DNA of 64,000 bases, taken from assembly GCF_041075285.1 (NCBI RefSeq), contig NZ_CP163512.1, positions 372,001 through 436,000 of the forward strand, in the 5' to 3' direction. The translations under genes were made by a program, and so were the position numbers. Positions 1-9,371 of the stretch are shown here, one piece after another; the first letter of the stretch is position 1, and every line of letters starts with the position of its first letter. Under the pieces are notes generated by a model. The model was not told where the DNA came from, did not search any database, and was given only the letters and a program-made list of their open reading frames with translations. This stretch comes from Providencia rettgeri (GTDB taxonomy: Bacteria > Pseudomonadota > Gammaproteobacteria > Enterobacterales > Enterobacteriaceae).

Positions 1-1
1 T

Positions 2-391
2 TGGAAAAATGCTCATTTACCGCATAGCGATTTGATGCAATATCATCTTGAACTGGGTGATGAGCATTATCTTGATGTTGTGGCTATAATCGATTCTCAT
101 TTTCACAATAATCAACCAGATTTTGATGTTATTATTTGTGGAAATGATCGCGTTGCTTTTTTGGCATACCAAATTTTATTAGGCCGTGGTTTACATATAC
201 CTAGTGATATTGCCGTACTGGGATATGATAATATGATTGGTGTTGGTGACTTATTCTATCCGCCTCTTAGCACAGTGATATTGCCGCACTACCAATTAGG
301 GCAACAAGCTGCGCTTCATATTATAGAAGGGCGTCAACATCAAGAGACCCAATATGTAGCATGTGATCTCCTTGAGCGCAGCTCGTTTTAA
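2..391 (+). CDS. scrR: LacI-family transcriptional regulator, C-terminal part (probable sucrose regulator)
   Basis: The reading frame is open from the left edge, so the DNA-binding N-terminus lies outside the window. The visible 130 or so residues match the C-terminal periplasmic-binding-protein-like half of LacI/GalR regulators: a DVIICGNDRVAF segment, then the GRGLHIPSDIAVLGYDN segment and PPLSTV, which are typical of effector-binding and dimerisation lobes. It converges on scrB with a 31-base gap and sits beside scrB/scrK, whose shared upstream region holds a perfect LacI-type palindrome. Repression of sucrose genes is therefore inferred. The symbol rests on context; the family call is firm. 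Confidence 0.75.
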   Translation, partial: WKNAHLPHSDLMQYHLELGDEHYLDVVAIIDSHFHNNQPDFDVIICGNDRVAFLAYQILLGRGLHIPSDIAVLGYDNMIGVGDLFYPPLSTVILPHYQLGQQAALHIIEGRQHQETQYVACDLLERSSF

Positions 392-422
392 CTGTATGTA
401 CTATTTTTTTGAAGATGCTTGT

Positions 423-1880
423 TTATGCAATTGCTTTACTCAAAGGCCAATAGATTGCGCTTTTTAATAGTGCCGCATGGTTAATAGTAAATAGTTGGAG
501 TATCTTTTGTTCCTGTTCGGGGTAAATACGGCAACTAAAATTAATTTCGCCATCGTTAATGAAAATCTCTAGGCAAGACTGGTCAATAAATGCATGAATT
601 TTTAGTTGTTCAGTTTGTGGTAAAGGCGTACTACGGCTATCACTAATTACATATTCAGGATAGTGGCGCATCAATGTTAACTGTTGGCTTTGATTATCAA
701 TATAGAATTGCAGGCCATTTCCAATCCAGAAGCCAAATTTTTCAGCCAAAATACTTTGCTTTAAATCCCAAATGAGCTCTATTTCACAAGCGGTTACATG
801 CTTATTAAGTAAAAGTGTGGTGTTTTTGGGCAAATACGTTTCTGTAAAATGGGTCGCTGATTGCCGCAATGACTCTAATTCACGGATTGGCTTAGCAATA
901 ATTTTGCCTTGTTTTGATAAGCTAAGTTCTCTTGGTAATGTAAAACAGCCTGACCATCCATGTTTACTCGAAGGCATATGACTTTCCCACATATCCATCC
1001 ATGCAATAGCAATGCGTCGTCCATCTTTTGCTAAAAAAGTTTGAGGCGCATAAAAGTCTTGCCCGAAATCTAACTCACTAAATGGTTGTGTAATTTCATA
1101 AGATGAATTGGAAGACCAATTTCCAACTAAGTAACCATTTTGATAAAGGTTGCGGTATTGGAAATTGTTTGCTTTTTTTCCTTGAGGAGAAAATAAAGCG
1201 ATAAAGTGACCATCAAGTGGGAAGAAATCAGGGCACTCCCACATATAGACATCTTTGTCATCTGTTTTTGCGAGCACCTGAAAGTGAGGATCCCAGTGGA
1301 ACAAATCCGTTGTATTAAATAACAAAATTTGCCCTTGATCAAAAGTATCCCTAGCGCCAACAACCATCCACCATTTACCATCTTGTTGCCATACTTTAGG
1401 ATCGCGAAAATGCATATATCCTTTAGGTGCGGGAAGCACAACCCCTTTTTTCACAAAATGAATGCCATCATCACTCACTGCTAAGCACTGTGATTGTTGG
1501 ATCTGACTGTCGTCACCTTCATCTGCTAACCAAATATGACCGGTGTAAAACAAATACAGTTTACCGTCGTGGCTGACGGCTGAGCCTGAAAAACAGCCAT
1601 CTCGGTCATAATCTTCACTTGGCGCAAGGGCAATGGATTGATGTTGCCAATGCACCATATCAGTACTTGTCGCATGTCCCCAATGCATTGGACCCCACTG
1701 TGAACTGTAGGGGTGATGTTGGTAAAAGGCATGGTATAGACCTTGATGATAAATTAGGCCGTTAGGGTCATTCATCCAACCTGCTTGTGGGGCTAAATGG
1801 AAATATGGGTAAAACCGGGAATTTCGTGTTTTTAACGTATTTTCAATAGCTTGATTTGCTCGTTTAATCTGTTTTTCCAT
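423..1880 (-). CDS. scrB: sucrose-6-phosphate hydrolase (GH32 invertase)
   Basis: A 485-residue glycoside hydrolase family 32 enzyme that splits sucrose 6-phosphate, made by a PTS, into glucose 6-phosphate and fructose in the cytoplasm. The family's catalytic blocks are all visible: WMNDPNG at residues 35-41 with the Asp nucleophile at 38, an FRDPKV block near 158-163, and the WECPDFF block near 214 carrying the acid/base Glu. A five-bladed propeller is followed by a C-terminal beta-sandwich, giving a normal family length. There is no signal peptide, which favours the intracellular phosphate-splitting form over a secreted invertase. It is divergent from scrK across a LacI-type operator. No sucrose PTS permease gene is visible in the window. 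Confidence 0.92.
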   Translation of the reverse strand: MEKQIKRANQAIENTLKTRNSRFYPYFHLAPQAGWMNDPNGLIYHQGLYHAFYQHHPYSSQWGPMHWGHATSTDMVHWQHQSIALAPSEDYDRDGCFSGSAVSHDGKLYLFYTGHIWLADEGDDSQIQQSQCLAVSDDGIHFVKKGVVLPAPKGYMHFRDPKVWQQDGKWWMVVGARDTFDQGQILLFNTTDLFHWDPHFQVLAKTDDKDVYMWECPDFFPLDGHFIALFSPQGKKANNFQYRNLYQNGYLVGNWSSNSSYEITQPFSELDFGQDFYAPQTFLAKDGRRIAIAWMDMWESHMPSSKHGWSGCFTLPRELSLSKQGKIIAKPIRELESLRQSATHFTETYLPKNTTLLLNKHVTACEIELIWDLKQSILAEKFGFWIGNGLQFYIDNQSQQLTLMRHYPEYVISDSRSTPLPQTEQLKIHAFIDQSCLEIFINDGEINFSCRIYPEQEQKILQLFTINHAALLKSAIYWPLSKAIA

Positions 1881-1972
1881 GATAGATCCTTGATTATGTT
1901 GCTAACAAATCTGAAATGGATAAATGGTGTGAGATAACGCGTGCGTTTTCTAATCAATCATTTTATACTTTA

Positions 1973-1986
1973 TGTTAACGTTAACA
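1973..1986. promoter_or_regulatory. LacI-type operator between scrB and scrK
   Basis: TGTTAACGTTAACA is a perfect 14-base palindrome with a central CG, the usual form of a LacI/GalR-family operator. It lies in the divergent scrB-scrK gap, 54 bases before the scrK start, so one repressor could control both promoters. The neighbouring LacI-family regulator is the obvious candidate; that assignment is inferred. Confidence 0.75.
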
Positions 1987-2039
1987 ATGAAAGTTTGCTA
2001 GCTTAAATTTTCGTGATTTACCATGAAAAAGGAGAAAAG

Positions 2040-2987
2040 ATGAAAATCTGGGCGTTGGGTGATGCTGTTATTGATCTGATCCCATTAGAAAATATGCAGT
2101 ATCAAGCTTGTGCGGGGGGCGCACCGGTTAATGTGGCAGCAGGGGTGGCTCGACTTGGTTATCCCAGTGGGTTTATTGGCAGAGTTGGTGAAGATACATT
2201 TGGTCATTTTTTGCAAAAAACCTTATTTGACCTTGGTGTTGATACGCAAACGATGGAATTTGATGAAGAGTATCGAACAAGTACAGTATTAGTTTCATTA
2301 CATGAAAATGGTGAACGGGAGTTTGCGTTTTTGGTTTCGCCTTGTGCAGATCAATTTTTAAGCTCAAGAACTTTACCGCAGTTTGGCCAAGATATTTTAC
2401 ATTTTTGCTCACTGGCACTTGTCCATCCAATATGTCGCGCTTCTTTAACAGAGGCAATAATTCAGGTCAAGCAGGCAGGGGGACTGTTAAGTTTTGATGT
2501 CAATATTCGTCCTCAAATGTGGGAGGATCATGAAGAAATGCACCAAGTGGTAGATACTTTCGCCAAACAGGCTGATATTTTGAAACTATCTGATGATGAA
2601 TTGCTTTGGTTAACCCATGAAAGTCTATTTGATAAAGCGATAGACAAACTACGAAGTTACCCCGCGCAGCTTAAAGTTGTGACACAAGGTTCTCAAGGGT
2701 GTAGGGTGCTTACCCGTGAACATAATTTTGCGCTAAGTGCTTACTTAGTTGACAGCATTGATACAACGGGCGCTGGAGATGCTTTTATGGCAGGCTTGTT
2801 GGCGGCGATTAATCAGTATGGTATGAGCAATGCAAAAGATAACTTGATAAAAATTGTTTCTCAGGCAACAGCTTGTGGTGCATTAGCGACAACAAAAAAA
2901 GGCGCTATTGCAGCTGCGCCAACAGCACAAGAGTTGGCGGAATTTATGCAACAGCAGCCGCCGTTACATCAAAAAACAGCCTTTTAG
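2040..2987 (+). CDS. scrK: fructokinase, PfkB family
   Basis: A PfkB/ribokinase-family sugar kinase of 315 residues, expected to phosphorylate the fructose released by ScrB. Both family signatures are visible: the N-terminal glycine-rich block GGAPVNVAAGVARLG and the C-terminal block DTTGAGDAFMAGLL, which holds the catalytic Asp and anion hole. An in-frame ATG at 2013 exists, but the ATG at 2040 is preferred because GGAG precedes it at good spacing and the protein then begins MKIWALGDAVIDL, as other fructokinases do. The pairing with scrB and the shared operator support fructokinase over other PfkB substrates. Confidence 0.88.
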   Translation: MKIWALGDAVIDLIPLENMQYQACAGGAPVNVAAGVARLGYPSGFIGRVGEDTFGHFLQKTLFDLGVDTQTMEFDEEYRTSTVLVSLHENGEREFAFLVSPCADQFLSSRTLPQFGQDILHFCSLALVHPICRASLTEAIIQVKQAGGLLSFDVNIRPQMWEDHEEMHQVVDTFAKQADILKLSDDELLWLTHESLFDKAIDKLRSYPAQLKVVTQGSQGCRVLTREHNFALSAYLVDSIDTTGAGDAFMAGLLAAINQYGMSNAKDNLIKIVSQATACGALATTKKGAIAAAPTAQELAEFMQQQPPLHQKTAF

Positions 2988-3001
2988 TGGCAAGGGACAA
3001 A

Positions 3002-3044
3002 ATGCAAATAAAAAGTGGCGGAGTTCGCTATTTTTTATTTGCAT
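3002..3044 (+). terminator. AT-rich stem-loop after scrK
   Basis: A 13-base stem (3002-3014 with 3032-3044) encloses a GC-containing loop region. The descending arm is T-rich (TTTTTTATTT). It lies 15 bases past the scrK stop and is a plausible transcription end, though the stem is AT-rich and weaker than a classic terminator. Confidence 0.5.
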
Positions 3045-3154
3045 ATAATTTGAAATTATTAAACTTATAATGAGTTCTTGTGACATTTTATTTTTACTAT
3101 ATTGGCGTATGATATAAAGCTAATTTTACTTTATTAGATTTTATTGTAGGTTAT

Positions 3155-4084
3155 ATGATGTTGCTGCGTTCAGGTGTGGCTCTGGCTATTTTTTCCTATA
3201 TTTTATGGGGGATAACCCCTCTATTTTATCGCCTACTCCCTGAAGCTGAGCCTCTAGAACTACTAGCCCAACGCCTTATTTGGTCTATCCCATTACTGTT
3301 TTTAATTCGTATAGTGATGAAAAATAAAACAATATGGAAAAACGTTTGGGCGGATAAAAAATCAATTATTCTGTGTCTTTTTAGTTCTTCCATTATGGCT
3401 ATTTCTTGGACGACATTTACGTATGCACTCACCCATGGGCAGGTATTAGCGGCAAGTTTAGGTTATTTTATCAATCCATTATTTTCCATTTTATTGGGCG
3501 TTATTTTTTTACGTGAAAGATTAGTTTTTGCCGAAAAGATGGCCGTCATTTTTATTTGTGCTGGAGTGGGGTATCAAATCTGGCAGTATGGTGAACTACC
3601 CATTTTAGCGTTAGTGATGGGAAGTGCATTTGCGATATATGGATTGATCCGTAAATTTATTCGGTTTGATGTTATTACCTCACTGTTTTTAGAGGCATTA
3701 TGGCTGTTGCCCGTTGCAATAGGGATCACCTGGTGGCTATCGGCAAAAGGGTTAAGTGCATTGGCAGATGGTGATTGGCAACTGCGCACTTTGTATATAT
3801 TAGCCGCGCCAGTCACTATTATTCCCCTGCTGTTTTTTACTGCGGCGATTAAGCGTACATCACTCACTGTCATTGGTTTGGCTCAATATATAGAGCCAAC
3901 TATTCAATTTTTACTCGCCGTATTCTTGTTTAATGAATTATTTGATTGGGTAAAAGGGATTAGTTTTTCACTAATTTGGATTGGTTTGTTATTTTGTATT
4001 TTGGCTTTGCTGCATAAGCAATACGCTAAATTTTCCCAAAAAGATCCTTATATAACAGGGCGAGATGAAACACCACATAATTAG
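3155..4084 (+). CDS. rarD: RarD, EamA/DMT-superfamily inner-membrane transporter
   Basis: A 309-residue membrane protein with about ten hydrophobic helices arranged as two EamA repeats, the drug/metabolite transporter fold. The opening GVALAIFSYILWGITPLFYRL and the segment LAQRLIWSIPLL are characteristic of RarD, a chloramphenicol-sensitivity-associated protein whose substrate is not settled. Two adjacent ATG codons (3155 and 3158) make the exact start uncertain by one residue. It appears to be its own transcription unit, with a terminator-like hairpin 24 bases after the stop, before purT. Confidence 0.88.
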   Translation: MMLLRSGVALAIFSYILWGITPLFYRLLPEAEPLELLAQRLIWSIPLLFLIRIVMKNKTIWKNVWADKKSIILCLFSSSIMAISWTTFTYALTHGQVLAASLGYFINPLFSILLGVIFLRERLVFAEKMAVIFICAGVGYQIWQYGELPILALVMGSAFAIYGLIRKFIRFDVITSLFLEALWLLPVAIGITWWLSAKGLSALADGDWQLRTLYILAAPVTIIPLLFFTAAIKRTSLTVIGLAQYIEPTIQFLLAVFLFNELFDWVKGISFSLIWIGLLFCILALLHKQYAKFSQKDPYITGRDETPHN

Positions 4085-4107
4085 ATAATATTTCATTTAT
4101 TTCAAAT

Positions 4108-4134
4108 AGCTACGATTTATCTCGTGGCTTTTTT
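4108..4134 (+). terminator. intrinsic terminator after rarD
   Basis: An 8-base stem (4108-4115 with 4122-4129, including one G-T pair) and a 6-base loop are followed directly by a run of six T. This separates rarD from purT. Confidence 0.75.
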
Positions 4135-4150
4135 ATTTCGTGAATAGAAA

Positions 4151-4166
4151 AAGCAAACGTTTGCTT
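4151..4166. promoter_or_regulatory. PurR box upstream of purT
   Basis: AAGCAAACGTTTGCTT is a perfect 16-base palindrome that matches the purine repressor consensus core GCAAACGTTTGC. It ends 41 bases before the purT start, so purine-dependent repression of purT by PurR is very likely, as in E. coli. Confidence 0.9.
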
Positions 4167-4207
4167 ATATAATCTTCGCTATTATTTGGCATAGAAGGTC
4201 ATTCATC

Positions 4208-5386
4208 ATGGAACAGTTAGGTACTGCACTTTGTGCATCTGCAACGAAAGTTATGTTACTGGGGGCGGGGGAGTTGGGTAAGGAAGTTGCTATTGAATGC
4301 CAACGCCTTGGTATTGAAGTCATTGCGGTGGATCGCTATGAGAATGCACCGGCTATGCACGTCGCTCATCGTAGTTATGTGCTCAATATGTTGGATGGTG
4401 ATGCACTGAAACGTGTCGTTGCAACAGAAAAGCCTGATTTTATCGTGCCCGAAATAGAAGCGATTGCGACGAAAACGTTAGTTGAATTAGAAGAACGTGG
4501 GCAAAAGGTTGTCCCTTGCGCAAAAGCGGTTTTCCTAACAATGGATAGGGAAGGTATTCGCCGACTTGCTGCTGAAACATTAGGTTTACCAACGTCCGAA
4601 TATTATTTTGTTGAGAGCCAGTCAGATTTTATTGATGCTGCAAAAAAAATAGGTTTTCCCTGTATTGTTAAACCTGTCATGAGTTCGTCAGGGAAAGGGC
4701 AAAGTGTTATTCATTCATATGACGATTTGGAAAAAGCATGGAATTACTCTCAAGAAGGCGGGCGCACAGGGCAAGGGCGAGTCATTGTTGAGAAAATGGT
4801 GAATTTTGATTTTGAAATTACCATGTTAACGGTTAGTGCGGTAGATGGGATCCACTTTTGTTCCCCTGTCGGTCACCGCCAAGAAAAAGGCGATTATCGT
4901 GAGTCTTGGCAGCCTCAAGTTATGAGCGAAAAAGCGTTGGAAAAAGCGCAAGATGTTGCTGCGAAAATCGTAACTGCATTAGGTGGTTATGGGGTATTCG
5001 GCGTTGAATTATTTGTGTGTGGTGATGATATCATTTTTAATGAGGTTTCCCCGCGTCCCCATGATACGGGGATGGTCACTCTGATTTCGCAAAATCTATC
5101 TGAGTTTGCTCTACATGTACGTGCTTTTTTAGGTTTTCCAATTGGTCAAATTCGTCAATATGGGCCAAGTGCTTCAGCCGTTATTTTGCCTGAACTTCAT
5201 AGCCGCAATATGGTGTTTTCTCATGTTAAAGATGCGTTCGGTTCTGATATTCAGTTACGTTTATTTGGTAAACCCGAAATTGCGGGAACCCGTAGATTAG
5301 GTGTTGTGTTAGCGATTGCAGATTCAATCGAAAAAGCGTTAGAACTGGCTGAAAAATCAGCAAAAAAAGTAGTGGTTTCTGGCTAG
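4208..5386 (+). CDS. purT: formate-dependent phosphoribosylglycinamide formyltransferase (GAR transformylase 2)
   Basis: A 392-residue ATP-grasp enzyme that uses formate and ATP to make formyl-GAR in purine synthesis, the folate-independent alternative to PurN. Visible landmarks are the N-terminal nucleotide-fold loop [17 protein letters not shown], the ATP-grasp loop around [12 protein letters not shown], and the metal/substrate block [14 protein letters not shown] near residues 280-292. Length and order match E. coli PurT. A perfect PurR box upstream agrees with purine control. The gene faces a minus-strand terminator that serves the fimbrial operon on its far side. Confidence 0.95.
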   Translation: MEQLGTALCASATKVMLLGAGELGKEVAIECQRLGIEVIAVDRYENAPAMHVAHRSYVLNMLDGDALKRVVATEKPDFIVPEIEAIATKTLVELEERGQKVVPCAKAVFLTMDREGIRRLAAETLGLPTSEYYFVESQSDFIDAAKKIGFPCIVKPVMSSSGKGQSVIHSYDDLEKAWNYSQEGGRTGQGRVIVEKMVNFDFEITMLTVSAVDGIHFCSPVGHRQEKGDYRESWQPQVMSEKALEKAQDVAAKIVTALGGYGVFGVELFVCGDDIIFNEVSPRPHDTGMVTLISQNLSEFALHVRAFLGFPIGQIRQYGPSASAVILPELHSRNMVFSHVKDAFGSDIQLRLFGKPEIAGTRRLGVVLAIADSIEKALELAEKSAKKVVVSG

Positions 5387-5403
5387 TTTCCCTATGACAA
5401 AAA

Positions 5404-5431
5404 AGCTCATTAATAAAAACATTAATGAGCT
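5404..5431 (-). terminator. intrinsic terminator of the first fimbrial operon
   Basis: A perfect 11-base inverted repeat (AGCTCATTAAT, 5404-5414 with 5421-5431) has a 6-base loop. Read on the minus strand, six T follow the stem at once, so it ends transcription from the fimbrial adhesin gene. The plus side has no T run, so it is a poor terminator for purT. Confidence 0.82.
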
Positions 5432-5474
5432 AACTAATTAATATAAATACTAAATCGAGAACAATGAATAGGGA

Positions 5475-6707
5475 TTATTCAAGATAGAATGATACGTCAA
5501 TGCTACCTCGATAACCGCCAGCTTTGACATTTCCGTTTTGGCAGAGGTTAAAGTACAGATTCTGGCGTAAGTTAGTGGTGGTAATATCCCCTAGCTTGAT
5601 GCGGTCATAATATACAAGCGCATCACTATGCCCCCTTCTACAGATATCTGATTTAGGAGGAACTTTAGATGTGACAATATAAGGGCGCTGAGTTGAGTCA
5701 CTGGAGTTACCTGACGTAGAATCTAAAGCCATTCCCGCCAAGTTGGTACCACTCGTTGTCCCTTCAGCCGTTTGCCCGTGTAGTTGTTGGTTCGCCGATA
5801 ACACCATCAAAAGCTTACCTGTTGTGACACAATTTATCGACATTGTGGCAGGGCGTGTTTCGAGTAATTGGTTAGTTTTATTACCCGCTAATTGATTATT
5901 AAAAACGATATTAGTGGCTGTCATTGGTGTTACAACGCACGAATCGAGGGCTTCAATACTGAGTGTATTATCATCTAATAATTTTGTTTTTGAGCTATAT
6001 GAACCCATATAGGAATACATCGATGCTCTACCAAACCTTAATTCTTCGTTTGTCGATAACTTATAGCGCCCTTTGGTTATTGTGCCTTCTCCACCACTTT
6101 CAGTACTGGCATATGCAGAAAAGCTGGTAATATCAGCGCGGATGTAGCCTGTTCGGTTTCTGCTATCAGCAATAAAGTAATTTGGGATGGGGCTTGTGTT
6201 TGTTTCTATATACCACCCCAAAGAATCGGTTTGGTAAAGGTTACCCGAGATTGTCCTTGATTTGCTAATCGTCGCGCTTCTATTATCTCTCGTATAATTC
6301 CATCTATAAAAAGACGCACTGACCGTTCCATTAAGCAGTAGTATGATAATTTTGTTCGGGTCATTTTCATTAATTAGTCGAATTCCAGGTGCGCCATTAT
6401 ATTTAGGAAAGTTAGAAAGAATCCAGTTGTTTTTTACCGTATAAAAGTTTAAATAAATGTCACGGTCAGGTAGAGTAGGATAGTTAATATTAGGGTTAGT
6501 TAACGGTCCTTCCTCCTCAAAATGATATTTTGGATGGTAATCAAGGTAGGCAGACCTTGCTGAAGGGTAAAGCTCTCCCAAATAGCCTGTTTGCCCTGCA
6601 CGGACGGTCAATTTGTCCGCAGCCAATGATGAGGACATCGCACCAAATAATAGTGCAAATAATGGGATACTTTGTGAAAATGAAAAATAGGATGTTAATT
6701 TTTTCAT
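5475..6707 (-). CDS. fimbrial tip adhesin-like protein
   Basis: A 410-residue exported protein, last gene of the minus-strand fimbrial operon. The start at 6707 (MKKLTSYF) is chosen because AAGAGA precedes it and a signal peptide ending near SSSLAADK follows; the longer frame adds an implausible leader. The C-terminal third has the pilin pattern: a cysteine in ALDSCVV, a second in MSINCVTTG, an amphipathic GSIDVSFYLE end. The first 250 residues are aromatic and polar, as in the receptor-binding domain of two-domain tip adhesins. Its position directly after the usher, as in Yeh-type operons, agrees with a tip role. The ligand cannot be read from sequence. Confidence 0.7.
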   Translation of the reverse strand: MKKLTSYFSFSQSIPLFALLFGAMSSSLAADKLTVRAGQTGYLGELYPSARSAYLDYHPKYHFEEEGPLTNPNINYPTLPDRDIYLNFYTVKNNWILSNFPKYNGAPGIRLINENDPNKIIILLLNGTVSASFYRWNYTRDNRSATISKSRTISGNLYQTDSLGWYIETNTSPIPNYFIADSRNRTGYIRADITSFSAYASTESGGEGTITKGRYKLSTNEELRFGRASMYSYMGSYSSKTKLLDDNTLSIEALDSCVVTPMTATNIVFNNQLAGNKTNQLLETRPATMSINCVTTGKLLMVLSANQQLHGQTAEGTTSGTNLAGMALDSTSGNSSDSTQRPYIVTSKVPPKSDICRRGHSDALVYYDRIKLGDITTTNLRQNLYFNLCQNGNVKAGGYRGSIDVSFYLE

Positions 6708-6753
6708 TGTGATTCTCTTATTTGTCAATTTTACAGTAGACAATCAGCACTTA

Positions 6754-9309
6754 TTATTTGCACTCAGTTGTCAGTGTTCTAACAGGCGAGTCCGCTGTTA
6801 CCACAATACTTTCCAAGGAAGCGTAATTAATTGAACATTGTCCATCTTGGCTTCCCCACTTAATATTAATTTTCCCTGAATCAGGCAACCCGCTCATATA
6901 GAGTTGGTTGTTAGAACCAACAATGCCTGTATTGATATCATCGTCCTTGTCAGTGGAAACGAGAGTAGCTATTGCCCCAAATGGCGGCATTTTGCCTGCC
7001 GAACTAATATTGATGATGGCTTGATAACCAATTTTAGTTTTAAAGTGACGTTTGATGATGGCACCTTCTGTTGGGTACACCATCATAGAGGTATCTTTAA
7101 AGGTAATATCATCAGGAAGTGTATTCACATTGACCGATATTTGGTTGGCAGTATTGCTGGCTAACTGCGGGATCACTGCGTTACCAAAGCGGTCAAATTT
7201 CGCACCTGTTGTGAGTTCAGCGCCTTTGGCTCCATCTGCGGTGATAATTGCAATGGTATCACCGATATTAGGTGACAATGAGACACCATCAGAGTGGACA
7301 AGCATTCCGCCACTCATACTGGCATTCATTGTTCTATTCGAATCAGAGTAACTATATCCTGCTGATAATGTCGAGTTATCAGCGGAGTATGTAGCATTTG
7401 CACTACCGCCGTAGTTGCTACCTTGGCTATTGTAATTTTGGTATAAGCCATAACTAAATTTATTTTCCAGTGCTGTACCGGTTAAACCTGCTTGATTGCG
7501 TGTTTCGCCATGATTATCAACACTGATACCATAGCGTGCACTCATCGATTGAGCCATTTCACTATTGGTGAGTAATCTTAGTGGCACCGAAATATCTAAA
7601 GAAACAACACGGTTTTCTGGCCACGAGTTGTTGTAGCTTTTCACTCGGTCAACCATATAACTCAGGCTATAAGATACACCTTTATAGTTATTGTTGTATG
7701 ACAGGCCAACAGACGTATTGGAACTCTGACCACCCCAATAGGTATTTTTTGCCGCTCTTAATGATAAAGAACCATAAGAATCAAAGGATTGGCTGATAGA
7801 CGTTTGGAAACTGTAACGTTGCCTTGAGCCTGTCCATGGGGCTAACCCATCTTTAATATCGTAACCTGCGTTGTTGTAATCAGAAAATGAATAGAAATCC
7901 TCTGTGGTATAGCGTAGTGCCGTTAAGTCAAAAGAGGTGCCTGTTGACAGTAAGCTTTTTGAATAACGTATACGATAAGATTGTCCTTTTAAGCGTTGGT
8001 TTGAAAATTTGGCGTCAGAGTGGGTAATGTCCGTAGATAATGCACCCAGTATGCCTAATGAAAGCCCCACACCGCCAACAATAGAATTATATCCATTGGA
8101 AACTAATAAGCCGCCATAGGTCGTAATGTTGTAAGGTAAGCCAACACTAAATGTTCCTAAGGTAAATGTTTTCTTTTTTGAATCTGTGGTAATCCCACCA
8201 TTATAACGACCTGCGACTATTTCGTAGTTATACATTCCTTGTCTTTCCATCATTGGTAATGATGAATAAGCTTGGGTATAAACAGTTTGCTTACCATTTT
8301 CTTCTTCAATGGTAACTTCCATGTCGCCAGCCAAACCACTTGCCGGAATATCTCTGATCAAGAAGCGACCCGGTGCCACAAATGTTTGATATACAACGCT
8401 ACCATTCTGACGAACGGTTACAGTCGCATTTGAGTTTGCAAAGCCCTCTACGATAGGGGCATAACCTTGCATATTATTCGGATTCAGGTTCGGGTTTGAT
8501 TTTAGACTGGCACCTTTCATCGGAATGGAGTCAAAAATCGTACCACCTGATGAAATTTCACCCGCTTTTAAGGTCGATTTAATCGCATTAATTGTTCTAT
8601 ATACATAGGTATTTGAAAAGTCAGAATCAGTGTCGCTTGATGAATCACTATTTTTATTATAACTATACAAATAGCTGGTTCTTAGCCGCCATGCATCGAA
8701 GTTAATCCCCGCATTGATATTGGCAAAAATAGAGTTAGATGTCCCAGCTTTTTGATAATATTGGCTTAGTTGGCGGTTGTTACTGTAATTTAGGACATAA
8801 TCCATAATTAAAGCAGTTACACCATCATCACGTGCATCGGGCGGAACATAGCCTGTAAAGTTAGGCACCATTGCAATTTGTGGGATTGACAAACTCACCG
8901 TTAACGTTTGAGCATCAAATATAGCGGAAGCATCCGTAATATAGTCAGTTACGTTTGTGATAACAAAATCATCCGCTAACCCTCTTAATTTGGGTACCGC
9001 AGATATATTGACGCCGAGTTTTTTTAAGTCACTGATAGTGAATGTCGGAGAAACTTTATCGTTTTCACCTTTAATGAACGTGATATTAAATTCCCCAGAA
9101 GGGATCATATTGACATTGACGTTGACTTCATAATCACCCGGTGTCAGCGTGTTGTCTTGCATAAAATCATTTAAATTGATTTGCGAGACATCAATACCGC
9201 TACCATGCATGAGTAGGCCTGGGTCAAAGTAAGATTCAGCGTGTGCAAAAGTAGGGATCATTGCATAACAACATGCAAAAACCTCTAATGCTATTATTTT
9301 AATTTTCAT
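6754..9309 (-). CDS. outer-membrane fimbrial usher
   Basis: An outer-membrane usher of about 851 residues that receives chaperone-pilin complexes and assembles the fimbria. It has a signal peptide ending FAHAES, an N-terminal chaperone-binding domain, a long beta-barrel with the plug region around VTVRQNGSVVYQTFVAPGRF, and C-terminal domains with the late cysteine pair (GQCSIN and TTECK). ATG at 9309 gives a standard signal peptide, but AAAGGG abuts it. An upstream TTG at 9339 and a GTG at 9318 are alternative starts. The gap to the upstream chaperone gene is short, so they are co-transcribed. Confidence 0.92.
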   Translation of the reverse strand: MKIKIIALEVFACCYAMIPTFAHAESYFDPGLLMHGSGIDVSQINLNDFMQDNTLTPGDYEVNVNVNMIPSGEFNITFIKGENDKVSPTFTISDLKKLGVNISAVPKLRGLADDFVITNVTDYITDASAIFDAQTLTVSLSIPQIAMVPNFTGYVPPDARDDGVTALIMDYVLNYSNNRQLSQYYQKAGTSNSIFANINAGINFDAWRLRTSYLYSYNKNSDSSSDTDSDFSNTYVYRTINAIKSTLKAGEISSGGTIFDSIPMKGASLKSNPNLNPNNMQGYAPIVEGFANSNATVTVRQNGSVVYQTFVAPGRFLIRDIPASGLAGDMEVTIEEENGKQTVYTQAYSSLPMMERQGMYNYEIVAGRYNGGITTDSKKKTFTLGTFSVGLPYNITTYGGLLVSNGYNSIVGGVGLSLGILGALSTDITHSDAKFSNQRLKGQSYRIRYSKSLLSTGTSFDLTALRYTTEDFYSFSDYNNAGYDIKDGLAPWTGSRQRYSFQTSISQSFDSYGSLSLRAAKNTYWGGQSSNTSVGLSYNNNYKGVSYSLSYMVDRVKSYNNSWPENRVVSLDISVPLRLLTNSEMAQSMSARYGISVDNHGETRNQAGLTGTALENKFSYGLYQNYNSQGSNYGGSANATYSADNSTLSAGYSYSDSNRTMNASMSGGMLVHSDGVSLSPNIGDTIAIITADGAKGAELTTGAKFDRFGNAVIPQLASNTANQISVNVNTLPDDITFKDTSMMVYPTEGAIIKRHFKTKIGYQAIINISSAGKMPPFGAIATLVSTDKDDDINTGIVGSNNQLYMSGLPDSGKINIKWGSQDGQCSINYASLESIVVTADSPVRTLTTECK

Positions 9310-9371
9310 CCCTTTCACAACATCACCATTTATCGTCAATCGTTATAGTTAATAATGTTCCAACATAAGAT

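Noticed and set aside
1127..1441. Opposite-frame and same-strand open frames inside scrB and other genes
   Set aside because: They lie wholly inside well-supported genes in other frames, lack ribosome sites and look like no protein family.
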